A stretch of DNA of 64,000 nucleotides from contig JACGCM010000012.1 in NCBI GenBank assembly GCA_014058105.1, positions 1,178,001 to 1,242,000 on the forward strand, given 5' to 3'. Origin of the DNA: Kingdonia uniflora. Lineage: Eukaryota > Streptophyta > Magnoliopsida > Ranunculales > Circaeasteraceae. The stretch's first letter is position 1; every line of letters begins with the position of its first letter. Of this stretch, positions 47,814 through 59,099 are shown piece after piece. Both the position numbers and the translations under genes were made by a program. The notes below the pieces were generated by a model. That model had not been told where the DNA came from. It saw nothing but the letters and a program-made list of their open reading frames with translations, and did no database searches.

Positions 47814-49130
47814 GTTATAAAGCCTTGTAAAAAGTTTTGTTAAATTCCGTAGAGTTTAGGTTAGTCTTTAGGGGAGAGTATCTGTATGGATATGGAAAAA
47901 GTGCGCGCTATTGAGGAGTAGAAGACTCCTACAAAAGTTGTAGAAGTTTGCTCTTTTCATGGCCAGGTGAACTACTACCATAGGTTCATCGAAGGATATT
48001 AGAAGTACGCGGCACCTCTTACAGACCTTCTCAAGAATGACCTATATTGGTCATCCCCGAGAAATTTCAAAGGATATTTGACAATATGAAGCATGCGGTG
48101 ATTAGTGACCCAGTCTTAATCTTGCGAGATATTACCATACAAGCCATTTGAAGTACATACCGATGCATCTGAATATGATATCGGTGGAGTGTTGTTAGAA
48201 GATAGACATCCGGTTGCGTATGAAAGTAGGAAGCCGAATAATACAGAGGGACGGTATTTGCTACAAGATTAGGAACTCCTTCTCTTGTGCATTGTTTGCG
48301 GGTATGGGTACATTATTTGTTAGGAATAAAGGTTCTGGTGAAGACCGATAATAATGCGGCAAGCCATTTCCTTACACAGAAGAAGCTGCATCAAAGCAGG
48401 CTCGTTGGTAAGAATTTTTAGCAAAGTTTGATTTAGAGCTCAAGCACAAGCCTGATGTATTTAGTCGTAAAGATGAACTAGCGGCCATCTCTAAAGCAGC
48501 AGGATAGTTTCAATCTAGCATTATCGACACTCTTCAAGATAGGATCCGTGAAGGATTGGTGGTGGATCCTCAAACCCAGGTCATCACTAATTTGGTGAAA
48601 CAGGGGAAAACCAAATGGTTATGGATAGAAGATGGTCTTCTTTATACGAAGGGGGCGTCAAATTTACGTTCCTCAGTTCGCAGGACTAAGATGGGAATTG
48701 ATAAATGAGTGCCATGACACTCTTTACGTAAGCCATCTAGGTTGGCGGAGAGCACTATCCTTTTTGCATAGAGATTACTATTGGCCAAAGGATCGCGACA
48801 ATGTAATGGATTATACGTGGACTTGTCACATTTGCCAACAGGACAAAGTTGAACAAGACTTACCACTTGGACTGCTTGAACCACTTCCTGTGTCGACACG
48901 ACCTTTAAAAAGTGTTTCAATGGACTTCATCTCAAGGTGGTCTAAAACTGAAGGATATGGTTCAATTATAGTAATTATCGACAAATTCTCTAAGTACGCA
49001 ACGTTTATCCCAACTCCAATTATTTGCCCAACAGATAAAACAACGTGTTTCTTTATGAAGCACATTGTCAAATATTGGGGTGTGATACAGAACATTGTCA
49101 GCGATAGAGATTCAAGATTCACCGAGAAGT

Positions 49131-50087
49131 TTTGGAAGGAAATGTTTAGATCACTTAGATCTATTCTCAACTTCTCAACTAATAACCACCCACAATCAGA
49201 TGGCTAGACTGAACGCTTCAGTACAATGTTGGAAGAGCATTTTTGGCACTTTGTTAGTGCGAACAAGAAGAATTGGGCTGAACTCTTGGATGTAGCATAG
49301 TTTTGCTTTAATCTGCAAGAGAGTTTGTCAACAAGAGTCCCTCTGATATAGTCTTAGGATAGCAAGCCCTCATGCCACATACTGTAATCTCTGGTTACAA
49401 AAGAAAAGTTCCTAGAACATACTAGTTTGTAAAGGAATGACAGATAAATATTGATATTGCTCGTGCCTACTTGGAGAAAGTGTCTGCCAGAATGAAGAAA
49501 TGGGCAAATCAAAAGAGCTGACCAGATCCTTTTCAAGTCAGAGACCTTGTTCTTCTCAAAACCTCCCACCTTCAGCGTACAAGCGATATAACACAAAGGT
49601 TTGGTACCTTTGGAAGGAAATGTTCAGATTACTTGGATCCATTCTCAACTTCTTAACTAGTAACCACCCGGAATCAGATGGCTAGACTGAACGCTTTAGC
49701 GCAATGTTGGAAGAGCATTTTCGGCACTTTGTTAGTGTAAACAAGAAGAATTGGGTTGAACTCTTGGATGTAGCATAATTTTGCTTCAATCTGCAAAAAG
49801 TTCATCAACAAGAGTCCTTCTGATATATTCTTGGGATAACAACCCCTTACCCCGCACACTGCAATCTCTGGCTACAAAGGAAAAGTTTATAGAGCATACT
49901 AGTTTACAAAGGAATGACAGATAAATACTGATATTGCTCGTGCCTATTTGTTGAAAGCGTCCGCCAGAATGAAGAAATGGGTAGATCAGAAGAGCTGACC
50001 AGATCTTTTTCAAGTCGGAGACCTTATTCTTATCAAGACCTCTCACCTTCAACGTACAAGCGATATAACACATAAAGGTTTGGTACC
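49131..50087 (+). repeat. Tandem duplication of about 478 bp inside the E integrase
   Basis: The copies 49131-49608 and 49609-50087 both start TTTGGAAGGAAATG and end GGTTTGGTACC, joined head to tail. Both carry the catalytic-Glu region and the same TAG before TERF, so the stop predates the duplication or was copied by it. Divergence between copies is several percent by eye. Confidence 0.9.
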
Positions 50088-50458
50088 TAGATATATAGGT
50101 CCAATGCCAATCATTGCCAAGGTTAGAAAAGTTTCATACAATCTTCAACTGCCGCTCCAACTTTGCTTCACCCATCCAGTGTTCCATGCTAGTGTTCTCA
50201 AACCTTACCACGAAGACAAGGAAGATTTGAGTCGAAGTACTGCCAGACCACAAATTCCTCTCAAACAAGTCACCCCAGACTAGTTCCAGGGAGTATTTTT
50301 GTAGACAGAGTGATCTATGTCGATCCAGATACCAAGGAAGAACTCTACGAGTACTTAGTGAAATGGAAGGATTTTCCAAATGCAGAAGCCAACTGGGAAC
50401 ACCAAGATACTCATCCCCTACTAATCCGACTCAGAAAGATCGAAGTGAAGCAGGAGAG

Positions 50459-50545
50459 AAAAGGAAGAAGAAGAAGAAGAAGAAGAAGAAGAAGAAGAAG
50501 AAGAAGAAGAAGAAGAAGAAAAAGAAAAAGAAAAAGAAGAAGTCG
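50459..50545 (+). repeat. (AAG)n microsatellite after the chromodomain
   Basis: About 25 AAG/GAA units with a few AAAAAG interruptions. In the chromodomain frame it encodes an Arg/Lys-rich tract; in another frame it gives poly-Lys. Confidence 0.95.
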
Positions 50546-50568
50546 TCTCCAAACTGAGTGGGGGAGAG

Positions 50569-50697
50569 TGTAACGCCCTAGCGCGTCAGCTGAATATTTT
50601 GGTTTCTCTTTTGTAAATAGAATCTTTAGGATGTTATAAAGCCTTGTAAAAAGTTTTGTTAAATTCCGCAGAATTTAGGTTAGTCTTCAGGGGGAGT
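50569..50697 (+). mobile_element. Element E 3' LTR (left part certain)
   Basis: A polypurine tract (GTGGGGGAGAG) precedes TGTAACGCCC. The next roughly 125 bp match the split 5' LTR up to about 50697. The LTR may extend further right, but the 5' copy is deleted beyond this point. Confidence 0.7.
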
Positions 50698-50939
50698 ACG
50701 TTTCGTCTCCAAAAATGACGTTTCCATTTGGTTGCATGCTATTTATTTAGTAGCTATATTGTACATGAAGTGAATCATTTACATCTAAGTTGGAAAGCTT
50801 TGTAAACTTGTTGATAACTAAGTATTTATTCCACTGCAATTGTCTCATTTATCAAGCATGAGATGGAACCACCAAGGATCTCTTGTTACTTGATTCATGT
50901 TATTAGAAAGCACATCAGTTTATAAGGTTTTATTTTTAT

Positions 50940-51528
50940 TAGTTACAGAGGGGAAATCACTCTGTGCTGACCACTAAACCTTTGGAGAAACAAAAAAAAT
51001 CATTTTTAAAGAAGAAAAAAGATCTCTCAATAAGGTGTAGAAGTTGCAACCTTAAATATAAAGCACAAGAATTCTGCCCAAGCAAATAGTCGCAAATGAT
51101 ATCTGCAAACACCCACTTTACGTTTCTAATATGCTTAAGCAATGGGTTCCCTTTCTGTACAAGGAAGAATACAAATTACAAGCAAAATTAGCCATTTGGT
51201 TAAAATTAAAACCAACATAATGCTAATTATGAGAACGAAGAAGAACTGAATGGAGTTGAATTCGACGAAGAAGAACAGCCCTCTGTTGTTGTTTCACTGA
51301 CTTGTCTAAAACAAAAAGGGGTGCTTTTAATTTGAAACATAAACAAACCCATAAGAGAGAAAGAGATACCTTAAACTGTTGTTAATTTGAGGAGGTGGTG
51401 TGTAAAACTCTGTGTTTTTGATAAAAGAGAAAGAAAGAGAAGGGGTGAAGAGGGATTGGGGATGTTTTGATTGAGAGCTCTTTCTGTTTCATCTTCTCAC
51501 AATTTTTTTAAGTATTTTTTGTATATAG
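50940..51528 (-). other. Possible short minus-strand gene with one small intron
   Basis: On the minus strand there is TATATA at about 51522-51527. An exon then ends CAGTTTAAG|GTATCT at 51370, a 64-bp intron (51369-51306) ends TTTTGTTTTAG, and transcript-like sequence with an A/T-rich 3' region runs to about 50940. Across the junction one frame reads FYTPPPQINNSLRQVSE, then a Ser-rich end (CSSSSNSTPFSSSSFS, stop), but it has no ATG. The first ATG (51492) opens a different 36-codon frame (MKQKELSIK). The product, and whether this is coding, are unknown. Confidence 0.3.
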
Positions 51529-51829
51529 GGGTACAAGTGTATTTTTGCCAAATCAATCAGAATCAACGCCAGTCAACATAAGTTTGATGTTTGAGTAGTC
51601 AAGAATAGGGGGAAAGGCTAATTTTAGTGAATGTGGGGGTCAATGTCAAAACGGTATACACATATGGGAGATTTTCTCAAATTTACTCTTGCATCTTTGT
51701 GTTGTTGCCTGTTGCCTTGTTTTTGACAGATGCTGCTATAAAAGATAGCTAAAATAGATGGATTAAAATGCTTACTTGAGGCATAATCCTCGAACGCCCC
51801 ACGGATAAGCTTACAATCTCAGCCAGTCC

Positions 51830-52195
51830 GTGACACTCGTGATAAGTTTAAGCAGTAGAAGTTCTGTAGCTGGACTGTTCCTCCAGGTTTTATTATGCTC
51901 ATTACAAATTTGTTCTCTCAGAGCCAGATGCAATATTGGAGGACATAGAGGTATCTTTAGAGATTTGGATGGTATTGCAAGCTTGGCTTTTAGTGGTGCT
52001 GAAAGTGTTGTGAGTGTTGTGTATCATGAGATAAAAGCCATTCATAAGGGGCTGGAGTTGGCTGTTCAGTTTGGTCATTTGGACCTGCAGATATGCTCAG
52101 ATTCTACTTTGGTGGTGCACTTCATTCTGAAGCAGATTAATATTCCTTGGGAGTGCTATATTATGATGGAAGAGATCAAGGACTATATCAACTAG
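51830..52195 (+). pseudogene. RNase H (RVT_3-type) fragment, LINE-derived
   Basis: The second half of the 121-residue frame has the plant LINE RNase H look: GGHRGIFRDLDGIASLAFSG, YHEIKAIHKGLELAVQFGH and ICSDSTLVVHFI, with the acidic E and D residues at expected spacing. The first DxG-type acidic motif is missing. It is a 3' LINE remnant or an RNase H-like gene fragment. Confidence 0.55.
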
Positions 52196-52428
52196 CTCAC
52201 TAGCTTTAGTATATTTTATAACTATGGAAGATATCAAGGACTATATCACTCCATAAACCTGTAAGACCACCAATATCTATTGGTATTTATAAAAATAACT
52301 ACGATAAATCTAAGAATTTCCTTAGGAGCTTGGTCTTCCGTCATCTCCTTCTCTCATAACTATTTTAACTTAAAAGCTTTTCCATGAAATCTTTCTCTTT
52401 CAAACTTCAATTTGACCAACTCTCATAA

Positions 52429-52700
52429 GAGCATCCACAGCAGTAGGGTGGGTGGATTTGCCCGGTCATTAGGGTGAATTCAATCCACCACAATCCACCC
52501 CGCAATAGTTGAATGTTAAAACAAGGTGAATATTACTTTGCGCAGTTCTGAACTGCGCAGTGTCATTAACGCACAGGATCAACCCACGTGTCCCCATCTC
52601 AAACATACAAATCTGAAGCATAGTTCTAAATCTCGCGCGTAAAGACCAATAAGGAATTACCACGTTTTTTTAAATTAACAGCGTAGTTCAGAACTGCGCG
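52429..52700. mobile_element. MITE end and paired palindromes
   Basis: GAGCATCCACAGCAG preceded by TAA resembles the end of the intron 1 MITE. No matching right end was found, so it is truncated. Inside are two copies of a GCGCAGTTC-x-GAACTGCGC palindrome (about 52539-52557 and 52681-52699). Confidence 0.4.
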
Positions 52701-53063
52701 ACATCTCCCTGCAAGTTTTAGGCATAACTTCGGTTTAGAACTTTCAAGTGCTATTTCAAAGAACCAAAAACATTCCAAACTAGATTACTCAACCCTTACT
52801 CTACAAGTTTCCCAACCCAACCCATTTTCTCCATCATCGACGCCGTTAATCGCTTAAAAATGTCGGAAGAGTCTAGTTCGCGACCGAGGCATAATTTTTC
52901 CAAAACTAATCGTAACGTAAATTCCGAAGTAAAATGAAGGAGTAACAAATTGGTAATAAATATTTGGTTGTTACAATTGACGTCGGACAACGATCCCTCC
53001 CTAACGCTCGAGGAGTTGAACCGAGTTGATATTCTCCCAGACGGCTGGGTCCATATTTGTGTC
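52701..53063 (+). other. Possible 5' gene fragment cut off by element F
   Basis: A plus-strand ATG at 52860 opens MSEESSSRPRHNFSKTNRN and stops after 25 codons. A separate frame further on reads SDNDPSLTLEELNRVDILPDG and WVHI up to the junction with element F near 53060. It could be two exons of a gene whose rest was displaced by the retrotransposon. No family was recognised. Confidence 0.25.
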
Positions 53064-56044
53064 ATATTGCTCTCTATAGTGCATCCTCACTTCCATGCAT
53101 TTTGCCAATTTCTCCTCATACATCTTCGCCCTCACCTCATTGAGCAGCTTGCCCTGCACTTGCTCCATTGCTTTACGAGCATCGGCAACTTGATCCCTTA
53201 CATCTTTTTCAAAGGTGGCCTTCTGCAACGCCAAAGCCTCCTTTTTATCTTTCTCTGCCACTTTCTTCGCTTCACCCAGCCTAGCTTCCCCCGCCTTCTT
53301 GGCATCGAGCTTATACCTATTCAAAGTTGCATTCAAATCCACCTTCTCCGCGATCAAATCTTGCTTTATATTTTTGTAGGCAATAATCTGGTTTGCCAGC
53401 TCTCCACTGCCCACAACGCGACCCATAACCTCAGTTACCAACTTCTTAATCTGCATTGAAGTCATATAATGAATATTCGAGTGGCCTACCAATTTTTTTA
53501 TTCGTAGAAAAGCATTTAAATTTTTTACATTCGTCAAATTCCTCTAGCCCTGGCAGAAAAATATATTCAAACTATTAATCCCTACCATGCAATCCTCCAG
53601 CACCATCTTCATCTCATCTGTCCCAGACGTATAAGCATTCATAGTCTTCTGAACTTCTATCTCTGACTCTTCAAAATACTTCTTCTTCGATGTCTCGCCA
53701 CTGACCTTCTTCGGGACCACACTCCTAGAACCCCGTGGGGGACGCATATCCACAGCAACTGCTGAACTCATAGTACCAGCCACCTCCCCCGTTGTCGATT
53801 GTTGAGTTTTCCTTTTATGAGGAAGCAATGGAGGAATATCAGAACTCGCTACCCTCTTCTTTTTATTTGTTCCCAGAGACTCTCCCAGCATAGCATTAAT
53901 CTATGTATCAGTGTTGTACCGAACCAGGGGGCAATTTTCAAAAGGTAAGCTAGCATCTGCGACTCTCTTATTCCTCGCCGATATTTTTCCGTCGAAAACA
54001 GGCACTTCCGACCCTTTTACCCTCGACCTGATCTTTAAACCATCCTCTTGGAATAGAGTGTTCACAAGATCTTGATCGATAACCAGGTTATCAATCCTAC
54101 CAAAGAAATCTCTCCTCACCTTGTATAACTCTTCCTTTACTTCCGACTTCTTATCGTCCACTTTCAACACTGCAAACAACATAAACAAGTTAGAAGCACT
54201 TACATCTCATTCACACAATTCGAACATCGAGAATTACATTTACCTAACCACACACCTTAGTAAAAAAAAATTCTCTTTAAGGGTTCCCCGGGATCTTTTT
54301 TATCGAACTCATAATTTTTGGAGACAAGTAAGCGCTCATCGGTGTTTCGCCCCCTAGTTGACACCATATCATAAAACAATGGTCTTTTCATGAACCTCGA
54401 CAAGTATTGGTAACCTAGCTTCTGTGGGTTCATCTTGAGTGTGTAGTATACATATAAATCCTCAACAGTTATTAACTCCTCCCCCTAGTCTTAAGTTGAC
54501 CATTTATTGCCCCATAAACCATGAACAGATCATACACATTTAGATTGAACTACCCCGGTGCCCATCAAAAAAGTTCATTAATTTATTTTGGTTCGCTCTT
54601 AGGGGAAGCTTCAATCCCTTCTTTATTTATTCTCGATGCACCAGAATACCATTCATAGGTATTTCCTGGTCAATCATTTCATACCGGTACTTCTCTAACC
54701 TTATATCCCCAGGAATACTATACTTCTTCCTGAAACTTACTATCTCTTTAGTCTCTGGACCCTCTCCATAGCATGCTTCCTTGCCCTCCTCCACATCTTC
54801 ATCCCCGTCCCCACTACCTTCTCGACAACTAACTTGGGGCTCGCGATCTTCATCTGTCTCCGTATTCTTCTTATCAGCATGTTCGATAACACTAGGTGTC
54901 ACCCTAAACTATTCTACGCTACCTAAATCTGTACTACTCGATCCTACCCTATACCTCCCTCCCAATTTTTGTGCACAAGTCCTCACATCAATCATCAGAG
55001 GCGTTACATCTTCCAGACTCCCATATAAGTCTTTTTCATCATTTTGAATTGGTTCAGTCATTTTAAATCAAACCTGTACAACAAATTCCATAATTTTACA
55101 CAGTTAGAATCTATCATATGTGATACATATATATATTCATAAGTTCATATATTCAAAAAGATATCGTTGTCGAGATAACTCTCTAACACATCATTCGCTT
55201 TACTATCTGCTACTATCATTTACATTTATACTTATTACCAGAGTTCTCGATATAATCCATATCATTTAATTCTTATTGGTATCTTTCATTAAAGTTACAC
55301 ATCTGCTCAGTTCTTAATGTTTTTCTATTTTTAATAAATCATTTCGATCTTGATCATCTGGTTTACTCTTTATCAAAATACAGGAAACTCAACAGCTTCT
55401 CGAACATACTTCACATGTTTCCTGCCAAAAATATCATCATTCAAAAATTGATAATTCCCCTTCTCCGACATAAAATATGGCCAAATCCCAGCAACAATAA
55501 TGTCCCCAACAATCTCGCAGTATGAAAATAACATCTCTACTCATCGCTAAAATTGCGTTGTAACCCTAACGCCACTAACCAATCACCCTTTCCACTCATA
55601 TCCACCCATTTCTTGCACCACCCATACCAGAACCATCCATAAAACCCCTACGACTCCATTTCTTCCACCTTGACACCCAACAAATCACACCCAAACCAGA
55701 ATTTCCAAAAACTCTTCTATCAAACCCTAACACTGTTATTTTACAAATCATTCACTTTCGATTCAATTCAACATACATCAACATTTATTTTACTTAATTC
55801 TATTCGTCTATAACTTTATCAATCACAACAAAGAAACATCAAAGCCAAAATCACTAACCTTGTTTACATATTGCTTATGTATCCCTCTCATTTGCTCGCT
55901 TGGTTCTTTTAATCAGTACGCTAATCTCATCCTTCGCAATCGTAGACAACCAATCCAATGATGAGCAATAACAATTCGTATTAAAGATTTTATTTTTTTG
56001 TGTTTGCAAAGTATGCACAGTCACCCACTTTAGAGGTATTTATA
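53064..56044 (-). pseudogene. Element F: antisense gene copy, 3'-truncated
   Basis: This is a diverged copy of the A antisense gene. The minus strand has TATAAATA at 56037-56044, exon 1 to 55859 and intron 1 55858-55074. The ATG at 55061 (MTEPIQNDEKDLYGSLEDVTP) opens exon 2 to 54244, intron 2 is 54243-54170, exon 3 is 54169-53529, intron 3 is 53528-53451, and exon 4 runs from 53450 to the break near 53064. Introns 2 and 3 have the same lengths as in A (74 and 78 bp). Stops occur, for example after GSVE and after LVHRE, so it is dead. The C-terminal end of the protein and all sense genes of F are missing. Confidence 0.7.
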
Positions 56045-56070
56045 GACCCCACATGACTGTTTATCGCACC

Positions 56071-56582
56071 TATAGTATCATATTCCCCAAATTCAATAAA
56101 ATCAACACTCTGTAGTCAAAGATAGCTCAGCCCAATGAAGTTGAAGTTAGCTTAACACTTTATAGTAGAAGGCAGCTCAATATTCTAGAAGATTCCAGGA
56201 ATCCTCGACATACCAAAAGTAACTATTGTAGCCCGGTTAAGAAGGAATTGTTACAGATCCGCAAAGTTCGCCCACTACCTCTGGAATAGGAGACTCTTTC
56301 ATTCATTTCGTAAACTGCCTGTATATGCTATAAATACAGACAAAGAATAGGTTCTAAAGGGACCATACATTGGACATCTCACTATCCAAAACATATGAAA
56401 TACTACCTGTATATGTAATAACTAGCATTTACTAGATTTTACACAAAATCTTCCTCGAGGTCGTGGTTTTTCTCAGTTTCTACTGAGTTTTCCACGTAAA
56501 ATCTTGGTCGATACTTCTTATTGCATAATCCTTACGAACAAGTATTGGCGAAGGTTTTCCTCCTGGAAAACATGCTATTACA
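56071..56582 (+). mobile_element. LTR shared by elements F and D
   Basis: The sequence TATAGTATCATATTCC to CTATTACA aligns with the A LTR (TGTAGTAGC to CACTACA); both end dinucleotides are mutated or shifted. TATAAATA is at 56329-56336 and the GAGGTCGTGGTTTTTCTCAG block is conserved. Divergence from A is clearly larger than between the two A LTRs. Confidence 0.85.
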
Positions 56583-56584
56583 AT

Positions 56585-56601
56585 TGGCATCGTCTGTGGG
56601 A
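56585..56601 (+). other. Element D primer binding site
   Basis: TGGCATCGTCTGTGGGA differs by one base from the A site TGGCGCCGTCTGTGGGA apart from a CG-to-AT region at positions 5-6, and lies two bases after the LTR. Confidence 0.7.
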
Positions 56602-56642
56602 ATTCATACTTTTTTCTACCATTTCCAACCCGAGCACCGTCC

Positions 56643-58407
56643 AATGACCATTTCCAATAAGAACTTGAGAAGCCATTCAAGTACCGCAAGAGATCAAGAC
56701 ATTTTAGCAACTCTTGATCTGTACGGTGCGGTTCTTGAACTTAAAAAAAAAATAGCTTCAGTGATAAATCAGAGACTGGAAGATCGGCGTATTCACGCTC
56801 AAGCTCTACAAACGAAGAAAGACAAATGCAGAAATGCCCTGGATCAACAGAGTCAAACCCATCAAAAGGAAATTGAAAGATTGCGAAGAACCCAAGATTG
56901 AATAACAGCTCGCCAAACATCGCCACCACTGGCTCAAAGTGAACATCGATCAAGAATAGTTCAACGTGATGATCAACCTTGGGAAGACGACCAACGAATG
57001 TCTCGATCCAGATCTAGAAATCCTAATAGGGCCTATCGACATTTCGGTTTAACATCTTCGGCCTCGACAACCCAAGGAAGTCGACGTACACGTCATCAGA
57101 CCCCTTCTCCAGAAAGGAGACCCATCAGAGATCGATTGGGACCAGAGGGATAGGGTAACTTTGTTCCTCAGGTTGTAGCCTTGCTTCTTCCCCCGCAGCA
57201 ATTCCTCACTCTGGATGACCTCAACAACATAATTCAAGCAATCAACTATGATATCCCTGGCCAACGATCTGCGCTCGACAGGATCGAAACAAACCCCATC
57301 TCTCTATATCTCGAAAATATGCCTATTCCAGACAACATCCACAGGCCCAAATTCATCTAGTATGCTGGCCACACCGATCCACTTACACATGTTCAACATT
57401 TTAAAGCTGCCATTGGGTTATACTCCAAACTCAACTACATGCTTTGTCGACTGTTTAACATGAGCTTAAAGGAAGAACTACTCCGATGGTTCCATACTAT
57501 ACAAGAAGCCTCCATCACTTCTTTCATCCAATTACAAAATCTGTTCGAGTCAAACTACGCTCATGCTAGGGAACGCAAAATCACAGTGGACTCTTTATTT
57601 TACTTCGAGCAAGGGGCAAAAGAAACCTTGGCAAGATTTTATAAACGTTTCCTACAGGAAACACGGAAGATTAGATATTCAGATCCCAAAATCGTGGTTC
57701 CAGCGTTTACTTCTGCCCTGCACATTGACTCCAAAGTTCGCAAAGAACTTACTCTACCCAAACCACGTACGGTCACTGAAATGATTGACGTGATAAATAT
57801 TTATATCGAGCTGGAGCGCTCAAAGAAAGATAAGATGAAAAACACTTCTATCATACATTCTCGAGAAATATCTTCGACCCCGTCTCAAAGAGCAGTTGCC
57901 AGAACAGCATCGAAGCCACCTGCCAAAAATACTGATAACATTCGAAGAAGAGTGGGCAAACCAGATAGGCCTATCCCAATTCTACCACCCATGGCAACTC
58001 TCTCCGCTATCTTGCCAACGATAAAGAGAGACGAGTGTTATCGTGTACCACAGGTTATCGCAGATCTTCTAAACAGACCCTTATGTCAATATCATAATGT
58101 GCATAGTCATAAGACTGATAGATGCTACTCCCTCATTCGTATCTTTCATTGTATCCTCTTGGCCGGAAGACTCCATAATTATGTTGTCGACATTCAGAAA
58201 TTTCTCGATGAACAAGCAAAAACTATTGAAGTCGAGCAGAATCATATCCAGGGCCCAGTTCGACATTTATACATGATCAAGATCGAGAAAGGGAAGAAAA
58301 GAAAACAAGATGATTGTATTACGTTTTGCTACAAAATGACTTCCTCAGATAAATCAGCAAAAAACTTCTTCCCAGCACCAGCAAATCTAAACGTCCTTAC
58401 CAGATAA
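56643..58407 (+). pseudogene. Element D gag
   Basis: The ATG at 56643 opens MTISNKNLRSHSSTARDQD, then a coiled-coil-like Gln/Lys/Glu-rich stretch to a TGA near 56900. After stops, 57439-58407 is a 322-residue open frame with MSLKEELLRWFHTIQEASI, YAHARERKITVDSLFYFEQ and ALHIDSKVRKELTLPKPRTV. It also holds the knuckle-like CQYHNVHSHKTDRC and the linker to protease. It is the best preserved gag in the window but is still split. Confidence 0.78.
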
Positions 58408-58439
58408 CATTCGAGGACTGTGAACCAGCCATGTACAAT

Positions 58440-58891
58440 ACCCACATGATGACTCACTTGTTATTATGCTTAAAGTGTGACAGGATTACTTACATACCCT
58501 TCTTATTGATATCGGCAGTGCCACAAATGTCTTATTCTGAAGAGCAATCGAAGTGTTAGGACTTACAGATTCTGTTAAAGCTTCGACAACAACAATCACA
58601 GGCTTCAATGGTCCTAAAGAATTAGCCACAGGAGAAATTACTCTCCCCGTTCAAGCAGGTTTCGAAACTACCATCGTCAAATTTTGTGTAATTGATGCAG
58701 AGTCCAAGTATTTAGGCATTTTGGGACGCAGCTGGTTACATTCGATCAAAGTGATACCATCGACCTACCATTTAGCACTACGTTTTCCTACGAATCACGG
58801 AGTCTATGAAATCAAGGGTAGCCAAACAGTCACACGCATGTGCAAAAATACCACCATCAACCCTCATACAGCAAAACTCCTCAAGGCATAA
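58440..58891 (+). pseudogene. Element D aspartic protease region
   Basis: The active-site area reads LLIDIGSATNVLF (DIGSA for DTGSS), ending at a TGA at about 58539. The rest (58553-58891) has GFNGPKELATGEITLPVQ and ILGRSWLHSIKVIPSTYHL. The A copy is open here, so the stop is private to D. Confidence 0.7.
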
Positions 58892-59099
58892 CAACTATAG
58901 TCTACCATACCACCCATATTTGAACAACAAGATGCTGAAGTGGTGGACACTGCTGAAATCGATGGTCCCGAGCGCATTACTTTTATTGGATCTAAGTTGT
59001 CACTCGACAAAATAAAAGCCATGATACAGCTCCTAAAGAAAAACATTAACGTTTTCGCCTGGACCTTTTAAGAAATGCCCAGAATCGATCCTTCTATCA

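Larger units (their letters stand above)
47875..50573 (+). pseudogene. Element E pol: RT end, RNase H, integrase, chromodomain
   Basis: The order is: connection region (MDMEKVRAIEE, then FHGQVNYYHRFIEGY) at about 47889-48010; a broken RNase H to about 48460; integrase from about 48610 with zinc-finger H/C ligands (CHDTLYVSHLGW, CHICQQDK), the core MDFISRW, the second Asp in VSDRDSRF and the Glu next to a TAG in DG*TE; a duplicated segment; the integrase tail (PRYIGPMPIIAKV, HPVFHASVLKPY); and a chromodomain at about 50310-50420 (ELYEYLVKWKDFPNAEANWE). The chromodomain frame runs through an (AAG)n tract encoding an arginine run and stops at the first TAA of the 3' LTR. Many stops show it is dead. 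Confidence 0.8.
19328..50697 (+). mobile_element. Chromovirus element E, split by nested element A
   Basis: E consists of 19328-19396 and 47819-50697, interrupted by element A and its duplicated GTTAT. The sequence at 19345-19396 followed by 47819-47870 matches the uninterrupted sequence in the 3' LTR at 50587-50697, which proves the insertion. The left LTR starts TGTGAC and the right LTR TGTAAC. The left LTR runs straight into the RT/RNase H region, so primer site, gag, protease and most of RT are deleted. The right LTR edge is unclear because the left copy is truncated there. Pol ends in a chromodomain, placing E among the chromoviruses. Confidence 0.8.

Noticed and set aside
50363..50557. 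Poly-lysine protein frame
   Set aside because: It is an off-frame reading of the AAG microsatellite; the chromodomain lies in the other frame.
50698..50760. CTATA near 50754 as the right target duplication of element E (left CTATA at 19323)
   Set aside because: The supposed LTR end there would be TAG rather than CA, and a 5-bp match in AT-rich DNA is easily due to chance.
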